Shown here: positions 30,040 to 38,964 of the stretch, in pieces
Layout of the letters: each line of letters starts with the position of its first letter
How positions within the stretch are numbered: the first letter of the stretch is position 1
Assembly: GCF_024713945.1 (NCBI RefSeq)
Contig: NW_027461520.1
Coordinates: 62,001-126,000 of the forward strand
DNA length: 64,000 nt
Source of the DNA: Dermatophagoides farinae
Taxonomy: Eukaryota > Arthropoda > Arachnida > Sarcoptiformes > Pyroglyphidae
Direction: 5' to 3'
Notes under the pieces: generated by a model
Databases searched by the model: none
What the model was told of the DNA's origin: nothing
What the model saw: only the letters and a program-made list of their open reading frames with translations
Position numbers and translations under genes: made by a program

Positions 30040-30858
30040 ATGTTAGATGTCAAAACTACAGCAACTGAATTAGATTTTTCACATAACAACTTGAATGAAA
30101 GCGTAAAATTAATTTCTATACTTCCTTATCATACTCTTATATTACAGCAGAGCATAAAAGAATTGCTTATCTCAAAGATCGCGAGCCACAAACATATAAT
30201 CCGCTATCAACATATACAAATCACACCTAATCAAATACAAACTTCACATGAAACACTAACTATATCACTCAAAAACTACTTTGATCAAATGACGTACGAA
30301 TCCAAATCTAAAGTTTTTTTTAAATATTTTTATCAGATTATTGATGCATTAGCTCATTTGGAAGAAAAAAAAATAGTGCACAGAAACATCAATCGAGATA
30401 GCATTTATTTAGATCCTTCAGAAAATCTAAAATTAATTAATTTTAAATTCGCCCTGTCGCTCAAATACCCATTGGTAGACATTGAAAATAAATATAATAA
30501 TTATCTGTACGATCCACCAGAAGTATTAATTGGCGATTTTAAATATGTAAACGTTTCTGATATATGGTCTGTAGCGTGCTTGTTTGTGGAATTGGTTACA
30601 GGCGAGGTTTTGTTTAACACAAGCAATCCAACTGAACAATCAAATTTAATAAAAATAGTTCAATTAGACCATTCCTGTAAAGTAGAATTATTTTTGCCAG
30701 AGATTCAAAATCAATACAATAAAACACTCAATATTTGGGCAATATTTTGTGAATTAATTGAGAAAAGACTCGTTCGCTTAGTAAAAAAAATGTTAGTAAT
30801 CGACCCAAATAAAAGAATAACAGCAAAGCAATTATTAGTAGAACTAAAGAAACTATAA
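30040..30858 (+). CDS. CDK-like pseudokinase
   Basis: A protein-kinase fold that appears catalytically dead. In its 272 residues the C-lobe is clear: IVHRNINRDSIYL (112-124), INFKFA (133-138), DPPE (158-161), VSDIWSVACLFVELVTGE (172-189) and DPNKRITAKQLL near the end. The catalytic HRD is HRN (Asn116 for Asp) and DFG is NFK (134-136), so both the base and the metal ligand are lost. The N-lobe is short with no glycine loop or VAIK lysine visible; SIKELLISKIASHKHIIRYQ resembles the alpha-C region. The C-lobe layout, with a tight activation loop and late insert, looks CMGC/CDK-like. Its stop overlaps the end of the opposite gene by six bases. Confidence 0.75.
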   Translation: MLDVKTTATELDFSHNNLNESVKLISILPYHTLILQQSIKELLISKIASHKHIIRYQHIQITPNQIQTSHETLTISLKNYFDQMTYESKSKVFFKYFYQIIDALAHLEEKKIVHRNINRDSIYLDPSENLKLINFKFALSLKYPLVDIENKYNNYLYDPPEVLIGDFKYVNVSDIWSVACLFVELVTGEVLFNTSNPTEQSNLIKIVQLDHSCKVELFLPEIQNQYNKTLNIWAIFCELIEKRLVRLVKKMLVIDPNKRITAKQLLVELKKL

Positions 30859-32709
30859 TATTATAAACAGATACAGTACAGTAATTGGTAAAACTATATA
30901 ACTAAGTTTGTATATTATATTTTTATATTTATTTGATGTTAGTTTATTATGAGTATCATCAACCTCGGACTTTTTAATTTTTTTTGAGTCGATTGGTTCT
31001 TTTACGTTAGTGGTTTTAATTGTTTTTTCAATTTGAGTTTTTTTTTCATGCTCTTCGTTTGCAACAAGTCGAGTTGCTTTAGTTTGCTTGATTTTTCTTA
31101 ATAATTTAATATCATTGATTTGATCTGGTAATGAGTTGACTGAATACTTATCATAAGTCTTTACAATCATTTCGAATATTTTTGATATTTTAGGATTTTT
31201 CAAAACATGACGAAACCTATCGGTTAAATCGATAACTGAACAACTATTTATTTTAAATAATTTAATAATCTGATTTATATCATTCGAAAACAGTAACTTT
31301 GTAAATTCAGTACTATATTCATCTTGTATTTGTTTTAATTCATTGCTTTTAGAAAGTTCCTCAAATAAAAGTTTAAGGGCATCCACATTGAGTCCACAAC
31401 TATGTCCTACATAGTTTTTTCTGCAGACGCATTCAGAAGCTGAAATATCATATATTCCATGGTCGCAACATTTTTTATTTATTTCAAGTTTGTTTAAACA
31501 ATTTTCTCCTGAATAATTAAAATCACAAAAACAAGAAGCATTAATTTTAGAACAAATACCGTGATATAATCCTTCCTCATCATATTTGCATTTACATTTG
31601 TTGTTCTTGAATGAGCAAGCTTCTCCATAATAACCAAAATTACAAACACATTCTTTTTCTAAATTTTGATACCCATTCCCTGAACAAATTTTTTCATCAA
31701 AAAAAAATAAATCCAATCTATTACAATTTATTCCAAAATAATTTTCAGAACATTCGCATCTGTCAGTCTCAATAGTACCATTGTGGCATTTTTTGTTATT
31801 TGAAATTTTTAGAGCACTATTAGTTGATTTAGTAACCGCATGATTATTATTTTTTTTTTCAATCAAGTACATATTTTCGAGATCATATGGTACAAGAAAA
31901 TATTTTTCCATTATTTCATATACGTTTTTAGGCATTTTAATCAATTCATTTTTTCGTACTTTATATGCTGTTTTACGACATGATAAATGTTCGTTAACAC
32001 AATCATTTAAAACAAAGTAATCATCATATAATTTGGTAATTGATGCTGATTTACTCAAAAAAACTTGCGAGTCAAAATCGTTATATTTGTGATATATTTT
32101 TTCATTTGTTCTTATAATTTCTACTACTCCAGAATGAAAAAATAGTTTAAGTTTGTTAACATCAGAACAATCGAAATATAATATTTTATTTTCAAGATTT
32201 TTGTTTTCAAATTCATAATACAAATCGATTGTAAATGTAAAAAAGAATAAAGTCAACTCCTTCCTTCGATTAAAAGTTACTTTGAATATCATTATCATAT
32301 TTTTTGAATTAGTTATTAAATAAACAATCTTGTTGGAACAAACAGCTAAAATTTTTTTATCTATTATTTTCTTGTGTATGTCAGCATTTACGATAGTGTA
32401 TAAATTATTCAAAGCGAATGAATAGTAATAAATCACGGGATTATAATTATTCTTTGAGAAAACTGAATTGAATATGATAATGTCAGAACTGTTTACTTGT
32501 ATAACAATTGGATTTTCAAAAATGTAAAGGTTATTGTAATGAGTTATTTCAACTTCTTCTAAGTTATCATCATTAAATCGTTTGAAACAATTTTTTAAAT
32601 TATTACATGAAGAATCAAACAAGATTAGTTCATTATTTATTAAGAGTGGAACAATACTTGTGATGTTTGCAAAAACAAAAAATTCTAATAATAGTATTTT
32701 TAAGTACAT
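30853..32709 (-). CDS. EGF-repeat type I membrane or GPI-anchored surface protein
   Basis: A predicted surface protein of 618 residues. It has a signal peptide (MYLKILLLEFFVFANITS), a Cys-poor ectodomain of about 270 residues, and four to five EGF-like modules from about 310 to 440 (GTIETDRCECSENYFGINC; CVCNFGYYGEACSF; ASCFCDFNYSGENC; ECVCRKNYVGHSC). A helical, lysine-rich stalk follows. The end is hydrophobic (YKLSYIVLPITVLYLFIIL) with no cytoplasmic tail, which fits a GPI-anchor signal or a tail-anchored end. Apicomplexan EGF proteins serve in adhesion or as scaffolds of invasion ligands; no specific orthologue was recognised. Three-prime ends overlap with the pseudokinase gene. Confidence 0.7.
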   Translation of the reverse strand: MYLKILLLEFFVFANITSIVPLLINNELILFDSSCNNLKNCFKRFNDDNLEEVEITHYNNLYIFENPIVIQVNSSDIIIFNSVFSKNNYNPVIYYYSFALNNLYTIVNADIHKKIIDKKILAVCSNKIVYLITNSKNMIMIFKVTFNRRKELTLFFFTFTIDLYYEFENKNLENKILYFDCSDVNKLKLFFHSGVVEIIRTNEKIYHKYNDFDSQVFLSKSASITKLYDDYFVLNDCVNEHLSCRKTAYKVRKNELIKMPKNVYEIMEKYFLVPYDLENMYLIEKKNNNHAVTKSTNSALKISNNKKCHNGTIETDRCECSENYFGINCNRLDLFFFDEKICSGNGYQNLEKECVCNFGYYGEACSFKNNKCKCKYDEEGLYHGICSKINASCFCDFNYSGENCLNKLEINKKCCDHGIYDISASECVCRKNYVGHSCGLNVDALKLLFEELSKSNELKQIQDEYSTEFTKLLFSNDINQIIKLFKINSCSVIDLTDRFRHVLKNPKISKIFEMIVKTYDKYSVNSLPDQINDIKLLRKIKQTKATRLVANEEHEKKTQIEKTIKTTNVKEPIDSKKIKKSEVDDTHNKLTSNKYKNIIYKLSYIVLPITVLYLFIIL

Positions 32710-32744
32710 TATTTGATCAAAGCATAGTTCAAATATACAAAATA

Positions 32745-32960
32745 TTAATATTTTAACTGATCTTGCCAGCGTTGTAATAATTTACTGTTCGATATTTTAT
32801 TTGAAATAAAACTATTTGAAAATAAATTCTTCATACAACTTTTATTCTCTTCAATTCTTTGAGCTTTCGTTAAGTCATTGAACGTCAAAATTTCTTTAAG
32901 TCTGCTTAGTGTTAAATTACTACAATCTGGAAAAACGTTAACTAAATAATGCTGATACAT
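32745..32960 (-). CDS. Small unknown frame
   Basis: A 71-residue ATG frame lying between the EGF protein gene and a tRNA gene 27 bases upstream. The sequence (MYQHYLVNVFPDCSNLTL, then LKEILTFNDLTKAQRIEENK) has a globular, helical look rather than AT-biased noise, but no family is recognised. It could be an independent short gene or an unspliced remnant. Confidence 0.35.
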   Translation of the reverse strand: MYQHYLVNVFPDCSNLTLSRLKEILTFNDLTKAQRIEENKSCMKNLFSNSFISNKISNSKLLQRWQDQLKY

Positions 32961-32987
32961 AAAAAATAATAAAATTAAAAAAAAAAA

Positions 32988-33059
32988 ACCTCCGGCGGGA
33001 CTCGAACCCGCAACCTTGAGATTAGAAGTCTCACGCGCTGCCAGTTGCGCTACGAAGGC
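32988..33059 (-). tRNA. tRNA-Arg (TCT)
   Basis: Cloverleaf on the minus strand. The anticodon stem TGAGA/TCTCA holds the loop CTTCTAA with anticodon TCT. The T arm is GCGGG-TTCGAGT-CCCGC. Acceptor strands are GCCTTCG and CGGAGGT, leaving a G-U pair at 1-72. A poly-T run follows as a Pol III terminator. Confidence 0.9.
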
Positions 33060-33135
33060 AATAATTACTATTCAACATTAACTTTAAACGACACGAAAAA
33101 TTAGATCACAGTTTTATATTATGTATTAGCTTTTG

Positions 33136-33207
33136 GCCTATATCGTCTAATGGTTAGGACAGAACGTTGTGGCCGTTCAAATCCAGGTTCGATTCCTGGT
33201 GTAGGCA
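33136..33207 (+). tRNA. tRNA-His (GTG)
   Basis: Acceptor strands GCCTATA and TGTAGGC pair; the anticodon stem GAACG/CGTTC encloses TTGTGGC, anticodon GTG. The T loop is TTCGATT. The base before the acceptor is G (33135), which could be an encoded G-1 identity base, and CCA follows the discriminator in the DNA (33208-33210). Either may be coincidence. T4 terminator at 33211-33214. Confidence 0.92.
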
Positions 33208-33325
33208 CCATTTTATTATATATTTAAAAGGTTTTGTGATTTATTTATTATTAATTAATCAAATAAAATTCTTGATATTTATGTAACTTTTATTCGTAAG
33301 TCAAATTAACGCAAAATAAATAAAG

Positions 33326-33403
33326 TCCGGAGAGGCGGAATCGAACCACCGACTACCTGATATCCTCTACAGTCAGATGCTCTACCAACTGAGCTACCTC
33401 CGG
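33326..33403 (-). tRNA. tRNA-Tyr (GTA) with a 5-nt intron
   Basis: Minus strand, 78 bases. Acceptor strands CCGGAGG and TCTCCGG pair, the D arm is GCTC...GAGC, the anticodon stem TCTGA/TCAGG closes, and the T arm is GGTGG-TTCGATT-CCGCC. The stretch between the anticodon stem halves is 12 bases (CTGTAGAGGATA) instead of 7. Removing 5 bases (AGGAT, or equivalently GGATA) next to position 37, the canonical tRNA intron site, gives a normal loop CTGTAGA with anticodon GTA and a 73-base mature RNA. Confidence 0.88.
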
Positions 33404-33572
33404 TTATAAATTATGTTTCGCGACAACCTATAACATAACATTAATCATTAAAAGATAGTTTGTTAATAATATTGTTTTCTTTTTATGAAATAGATGGATA
33501 GCAAAATATTAAAAATAAAATCAATAAAATATATTAGAAATCCACTAAATCTAAAATTGCTCATCAATTTAA

Positions 33573-33644
33573 GCCGCTTTAGCTCAGTGGTAGAGCGCAG
33601 GACTTTTGATCCTGTGGTCACGGGTTCGACCCCCGTAGGCGGTT
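33573..33644 (+). tRNA. tRNA-Lys (TTT), copy 1
   Basis: Anticodon stem CAGGA/TCCTG with loop CTTTTGA, anticodon TTT. The T arm is ACGGG-TTCGACC-CCCGT. The acceptor ends in a G-U pair at 1-72. A CTATTTT terminator follows. Identical over all 72 bases to the copy 136 bases downstream. Confidence 0.93.
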
Positions 33645-33708
33645 CTATTTTAAATTTGATTTTCGCATGCTAACTATTTTTCAAACCGTCATAAATATTA
33701 TATTACAG

Positions 33709-33780
33709 GCCGCTTTAGCTCAGTGGTAGAGCGCAGGACTTTTGATCCTGTGGTCACGGGTTCGACCCCCGTAGGCGGTT
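33709..33780 (+). tRNA. tRNA-Lys (TTT), copy 2
   Basis: An exact second copy of the tRNA-Lys at 33573-33644, in the same orientation. The spacers differ, so the duplication is either old with the gene kept by conversion or limited to the gene. CTTTT terminator directly after. Confidence 0.93.
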
Positions 33781-33809
33781 CTTTTATTTTATACACTATA
33801 AAATATTAA

Positions 33810-33881
33810 AGCCTCCGGTGGGAATCGAACCCACGACTTCCTGTTTACGAAACAGGCGCAATGCCACTATGCTACGAAGGC
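33810..33881 (-). tRNA. tRNA-Thr (CGT)
   Basis: Minus-strand cloverleaf. The anticodon stem CCTGT/ACAGG holds TTCGTAA, anticodon CGT. Acceptor strands GCCTTCG and CGGAGGC pair fully. The T arm is GTGGG-TTCGATT-CCCAC. The acceptor resembles the tRNA-Arg at 32988-33059. Confidence 0.92.
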
Positions 33882-33955
33882 TGACAATAATTCCAACAAA
33901 TCTTTTCCCCTGCTTCAATACGTTTTCACAAAACACAATAGAACTAAACATCTAA

Positions 33956-34026
33956 TCCATTGTAGTCTAGTGGCAGGATATATGGCTCTCACCCATACGA
34001 CCCGGGTTCGATTCCCGGCAGTGGAA
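33956..34026 (+). tRNA. tRNA-Glu (CTC)
   Basis: Acceptor strands TCCATTG and CAGTGGA; the anticodon stem TATGG/CCATA holds CTCTCAC, anticodon CTC. The T arm is CCGGG-TTCGATT-CCCGG. A T4 terminator follows. It lies about 60 bases upstream of the CCT3 start codon on the same strand. Confidence 0.92.
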
Positions 34027-34089
34027 TTTTAATTTTTTTGTATAATTATAATGATAGTATTTTTTAAAATTATTTTATATTATTTTTAT

Positions 34090-35727
34090 ATGTACGGTAA
34101 TCAGCAGCCTTTATTTGTATTAGCGCCCGAAGCTGAGCGTTTGCATGGAAATCAAACTCAAATTGATAGTATTGATGCAGCAAACGCTGTATCTTCTATT
34201 ATAAAAACCACTCTTGGACCTAATAGTATGCTAAAGTTAATGTTAGATCCGATGGATGGAACAGTTATTACTAATGATGGAAATGCTATATTAAGAGAGA
34301 TCGATGTAACTCATCCCGCTGCTAAAGCTTTGATTGAACTTAGTCGTACTCAGGACGATGAAGTCGGTGATGGTACAACATCAGTTGTTTTATTAGCAAG
34401 TTCGATATTATCTTCAACAAAAGAATATCTGGTCGAAAAAATACATCCTACCTATCTTGTTCAAGGCTATTATTTAGCTTTGTCAGAAATTTTATCTTAT
34501 TTAGATTCGATTGCTACAAAATTAGACACGAACGATTCTAACGTCATGCTAAGTATTTTGAAAGCTTCTTTACAGACGAAATTTTCTGAACAATGGTCAA
34601 ACAAAATTTCTACATTAGCTCTACGAGCTTGTAAATTAATACTTGTAGAGCTTTCTAATACTAAAAAGGAAATCGACATTAAACGTTATATTAGAATTGA
34701 AAAAATTGTAGGAGGTTTATTAGAAGACAGCCAAGTAATAGATGGTTTAGTTATGGAAAAAGATGTTACGCATAGCAGAATGGCACGAAAAATTGTTGAT
34801 CCAAAAATATTGTTATTAGATTGCCCTCTCGAATATAAAAAAGGCGAATCAATGACCAATATTGAGATATCTAATGCTGATGATTTTGAAAAAATTCTTG
34901 AACAGGAAGAAAAGGAAATTAAGAAAATGACTCAATTCATTATTAAATCAGGAGCTAATCTGGTCATTACTGAAAAAGGTGTCAGTGATTTAGCTGCTCA
35001 CTATTTAATGAAAGCAAATGTTACTGTAATAAGAAGGGCTAAAAAAACTGAACAAAATAGACTTGTAAAAATAACAGGAGCAAAGATCATTAATAGATGC
35101 GAAGAAATAACACAAGCTAGTCTTGGCATCAAATGCCATCTATTTGAAGTAAAAAAAATTGATGATAGCTATTGGACATTTTTAACTAAATGTGAAGATC
35201 CACAAGCTTGTAGCGTCATTTTACGTGGAGGATCAAAAGATACCTTGAATGAAGTTGAACGTAACTTACACGATGCTTTGTGTGTTGCAAGATGCTTATT
35301 TTTAGATCCCCGTATTGTTGCTGGCGGCGGTGCAACAGAAATTGAATTAAGTTGCCATCTTGACAGACTCGCATCTAAATACTCTGATTCAACTACTTGG
35401 GGTATAAAAGCAATCGCAAAAGCTCTTCAAATCATACCCTTAATACTATTACAGAATTCTGGTGGTCCTGTTTATACAGGATTATCTAAATTAATAACTT
35501 TACATCAAGAAGGCCCTAATAATAAAAATTTTGGCGTTTGTGGATTTACTGGTGATATTGTGAATACATACGACAAACAGATTTATGACACAGTAGCATC
35601 AAAAATTCAAATTATTAAATCGGCTGTGGAGTGTTGCGCAATGATCATTCGTGTTGACGATATATTATCTGGCTTAAGTACACAAAATAAAGATAAAAAT
35701 TCCGGTATTTCGGATTTAGCAGTCTAG
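34090..35727 (+). CDS. CCT3: CCT3, gamma subunit of the TRiC/CCT chaperonin
   Basis: One of the eight paralogous subunits of the cytosolic chaperonin that folds actin and tubulin. The frame extends to an ATG at 34051, but the next 13 codons are only Phe, Ile, Tyr and Lys from AT-rich DNA. The ATG at 34090 gives the family start MYGNQQPLFVLAP and 545 residues, the normal length. Group II chaperonin motifs are present: TLGPNSMLKLMLDPM, TNDGNAILREIDVTHPAAK, DDEVGDGTTSV with the ATPase Asp, and VAGGGATEIEL near the end. KKGESMTNIEI and DVTHSRMARK are gamma-specific. Its upstream region abuts the tRNA cluster. Confidence 0.96.
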   Translation: MYGNQQPLFVLAPEAERLHGNQTQIDSIDAANAVSSIIKTTLGPNSMLKLMLDPMDGTVITNDGNAILREIDVTHPAAKALIELSRTQDDEVGDGTTSVVLLASSILSSTKEYLVEKIHPTYLVQGYYLALSEILSYLDSIATKLDTNDSNVMLSILKASLQTKFSEQWSNKISTLALRACKLILVELSNTKKEIDIKRYIRIEKIVGGLLEDSQVIDGLVMEKDVTHSRMARKIVDPKILLLDCPLEYKKGESMTNIEISNADDFEKILEQEEKEIKKMTQFIIKSGANLVITEKGVSDLAAHYLMKANVTVIRRAKKTEQNRLVKITGAKIINRCEEITQASLGIKCHLFEVKKIDDSYWTFLTKCEDPQACSVILRGGSKDTLNEVERNLHDALCVARCLFLDPRIVAGGGATEIELSCHLDRLASKYSDSTTWGIKAIAKALQIIPLILLQNSGGPVYTGLSKLITLHQEGPNNKNFGVCGFTGDIVNTYDKQIYDTVASKIQIIKSAVECCAMIIRVDDILSGLSTQNKDKNSGISDLAV

Positions 35728-36522
35728 TTAGTTATTTTATAATTTTTTCTTATAAACATTTGTAGAGGTTGTATCTAGTATATTAAGTTGCTTAATTTGA
35801 TAGCATAATAAAATATATCTTAGCTACAATTATCATCCATTATAAAGAAATATGTAGAATTAGGAAAAAATATTATATAAGATTTAGATGAATATAATTA
35901 CATAAACAATAAAAAACAAACAGGCCTCATTGAGTTACGCTGCAAGCGTCTATCCAATTTACTCAGTATCGATGCAAAGCATACATATAATAAGCTGCAA
36001 AAAGTCAGCCTATAGCATTTAAGCTTTTTTCTTTCAAAAACATATACGAGGACCTTGCCCACAGTAAAAAAAACATATTTGCCCTTAGAACTGCGTATGG
36101 ATATAAGTTTTTTATCATTTTTGTTAGCAGAATATTTAGTAGTAAGATTTCGGAATTAATGTGTATTTAAGTAGTCTGAATTGAGTAACAATAAACAATT
36201 GTTGCTAGAATCTGACTCATTCATCGTGCCCTCCATATGTTTCAGGAACTACACCTATATGATGCAGACGACTTTTCTACTTTATGGCAAAATTAGTCAC
36301 CTAATTTTAATTTCTGTTTTTTCGGCATCTCAGACCTTCCCTCTTGTATTTATCAACAAATCTGCCGACTAATACAACACACTCTAGCTATAAATCACAT
36401 TAATGGCATAAAAGCAAAATTTAATAAAATTTATTAGTTCAAATGTTGTTTTGTCTCTCAGTCAGATAGAGAATGCGTTTCTTTGGTGCAGTAAATTAAC
36501 TCGTTTATCATAAATTAACTGA
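35728..36522. other. Longest intergenic gap, with a relatively GC-rich core
   Basis: This 795-base stretch has no credible protein gene; the one 63-codon frame at 36181-36372 lacks ATG and looks like noise. Between about 35915 and 36380 the base composition is visibly less AT-rich than both flanks. The first part shows two small hairpins, ACGCT-GCA-AGCGT and ATGC-AAA-GCAT, and a T-run near 36025. I recognise no known snRNA, SRP, RNase P or snoRNA motif. An unrecognised non-coding RNA is possible. Confidence 0.4.
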
Positions 36523-37753
36523 ATGAAAAATGTTCAAGTAAGTATAAATCTGAAATAATATTTGTTATTATCGGTAGATTGCAACAGATCTAAAAGCAAA
36601 TAAAAAAAATGATGTATTACAAGAAAAGATCTACGCTTTAGAAAGTATATTAGGGTTACTAGAGTCAAAAACTAAAAAACTATCAAATGATGAGAAAAAA
36701 ACGATTGATTCTGAAGCTATTATAGAGATGATCTCGTTTTTGATTGATGAGATCACTCAGCAGATTGTTAAAAAAGATTTTTCATTCATTCGATTGGCTA
36801 CTTTTTTGGAATATCATGTAAACAACACATCAAATTTTGTATTATTATCGAGCAAGTTAAAAAATTTGCATGAAAAAGTTAAGAAATATATGAAGTCTTC
36901 TAATCTTTTTTCAGATTATCTACTCAGTATTTTCAACGACAATGAAAAATTAAATGTTGAATTTGTACCATTCAAAATCCAAACAGAATTACTTTGTGAC
37001 TTAAAAAAAAATCTTGTTCCTACTGATTTGTCTTATATTGCATATGCAACAGGTGATCCAAATTGGCTTGAATTAGCATCATTTTGGAAAAAATCATTAT
37101 TAAGCTTGCGAGTATTTTGTGTTGCTACTAATGATTTAAGTTGGCTTGCATATAATAATTGTTTCTTACGCGCTCCAATGGATTTAAGATGGGTTGCTAT
37201 AAGTTTGAACGATCCACGTTGGTTATTTTTAACGCATTGTTGGAATTTTATTCCGCTTGAAACAAAACTGCAAGCAATAAACTATAAAACTTATGATGAA
37301 TTAAAAGAAAGTTTAGAATCATGTGATTTTACTCTGCAAACAAAAATAAGCTGGACTGATGATAAGTTTTACGTTCCAGTAGAACTAAAGAAAAAATTTT
37401 GTACGAGGCTAATTAATCGATGTAGCTCATGTAGCATACATTGTAATAAGTTTCCATCTAATTTAGATGTAAATAAATATGAAGCAGTTTTAACATCCGT
37501 GATGCAAACTATTAAAAAAATCGGAGAAACCAGTAATTTAAAAGTTGAATATGATCAAATAAACACAGATTTTTTGCATTCTGCTTGTAAAAAAAAAGAA
37601 GAGGATTTGCAAAATCAGCTATATATAATAAAATCTGATTATACGGAGTTAACAAAAAAATACGATGATTTAAAAATCAGCTATGAAAAACTGCTAAATC
37701 AAACTATCAAATTGACTCAGATACTTGATGATAAAAACTCGCATCATAAATAG
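36523..37753 (+). CDS. Unknown protein with three 26-residue Trp repeats
   Basis: Two exons, 36523-36537 (MKNVQ) and 36578-37753, are joined by a 40-nt intron and give 396 residues. Three head-to-tail 26-residue repeats sit in the middle: LSYIAYATGDPNWLELASFW.., LRVFCVATNDLSWLAYNNCF.. and LRWVAISLNDPRWLFLTHCW... Their consensus is Lxx[IVF]xxA[TS]x[GN]D[PL]xWL. Before them is a helical region, after them a CSSCSIHC cluster, and the last 70 residues form a coiled coil (LQNQLYIIKSDYTELTKKYD). No family recognised. A protein-protein scaffold is the likeliest role, by inference only. Confidence 0.6.
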
Positions 37754-37997
37754 TAATTTAATTACATTAAAATTCCTTGATTGCAAACTTAAAATTTCAT
37801 GTATTTTAAGAAAGTTTTGTATGAAAAAATAAACCTAGATTTAACAACGAAGAATTTTTCTCTTGTTACATGTAAAAAAGATAAAATCTATGAATATTTA
37901 ATAATATAACTCGAAATATTAATAACGAGCTTGTAGCTTATATAATTTCAATTGTTATATTTTACAATAAAATTATCATTAGTACCTTATCTTATAA

Positions 37998-38960
37998 ATG
38001 AAATGGTTATATCAGATAGAAAAAATTTTCGTGTCTAAATCCATTAAACGAATCCTAAACAGATGTAAGTGAAACAATTCACATAATTTAGATCCGTTTA
38101 TTGAAGAACTAAATAAGTATCTCAATCGGTATAGCTTGCCTGTCTTATATTATTATAACGAATCAGATAAAAATTTTATTGATAAAATTCCATTTTGTGA
38201 AAAATTATCGCTGAAAGCCGGGCAACGGAGAGCTCTTGATTGTTTTCTTCGCATTAACGTTGATCAATCAGTATTTTTTAGAAGATTGCAAGAAGAGGCT
38301 AATTTATTTTTTGATTTAAATGCTTTTTCTATTTTAGATTTCAATGCTATTAAAAATAAAAAGACAAGTTTTATTTCATCTAACTTTACGTCTGAACTAA
38401 ATATACAAACACCAGTCGAAAAAAAATACGAAATCGAAATTTCTATTGAAAAACTCTCAGGAAATACTTTTGAGTTGTTAACTAATATAAGTATTATTAG
38501 CACTTGTCCTATAAGCAAGCTACTCAGTATTTTTTTTCCTGTTCTTACAAACGAGTCATCATTTCAAAATTACGAAATTCATTATTTTGACAAATATGGT
38601 TCTTGTCTTGATGACTTATTTTCCAACAAGACTGTTATCGATTTATTGTTGCTGAAAATAAAATACATCTCGGTTGGAGTTATAATATTACGTTTATTCT
38701 GGAAAAAATTAACTTTCACGTCTGATTTAAACATAAAGGATTTAGAAAAAAATTTGTACAAAATATCAGTCAAGAATCCAAGATCGCTTTGTTTACTATG
38801 TAAGCAAAACTTAGCTTATTATAAAATAGATGGAAGTCTCTTTTTATTGGAAGAAGCATGCTTGATTTGCAATAAATGTTATGTTATGTTTGTTTCAGTA
38901 ATTGACGACGATATTATAATTACAAATCTAGTCAATGAAACTGAAACTGATTCATATTAG
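37998..38960 (+). CDS. Unknown protein with a C-terminal four-cysteine zinc-finger-like end
   Basis: Exons 37998-38064 and 38092-38960 join over a 27-nt intron. Exon 1 supplies the ATG that the long frame lacks (MKWLYQIEKIFVSK). The product has 311 residues. Most of it is an unrecognised mixed alpha/beta region. Near the C-terminus CLLCKQNLAYYKIDGSLFLL is followed by ACLICNKC, a CxxC...CxxC zinc-ribbon layout slightly like the end of SNAPC3, but the rest does not support that family. Its stop lies five bases from the stop of the opposite gene. Confidence 0.55.
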
Positions 38961-38964
38961 TTAA

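Noticed and set aside
32940-34030. tRNA cluster as a prokaryotic-style operon or integration site
   Set aside because: Genes lie on both strands with individual T-run terminators, and no integrase or att duplication is present.
34051-34089. Upstream ATG adding 13 residues to CCT3
   Set aside because: The extension is an AT-rich Phe/Ile/Tyr run absent from the family; MYGNQQ at 34090 is the conserved start.
36181-36372. 63-codon plus-strand frame in the gap after CCT3
   Set aside because: It begins with TTG, has no ATG start, no family resemblance and no splice partner; composition fits chance.
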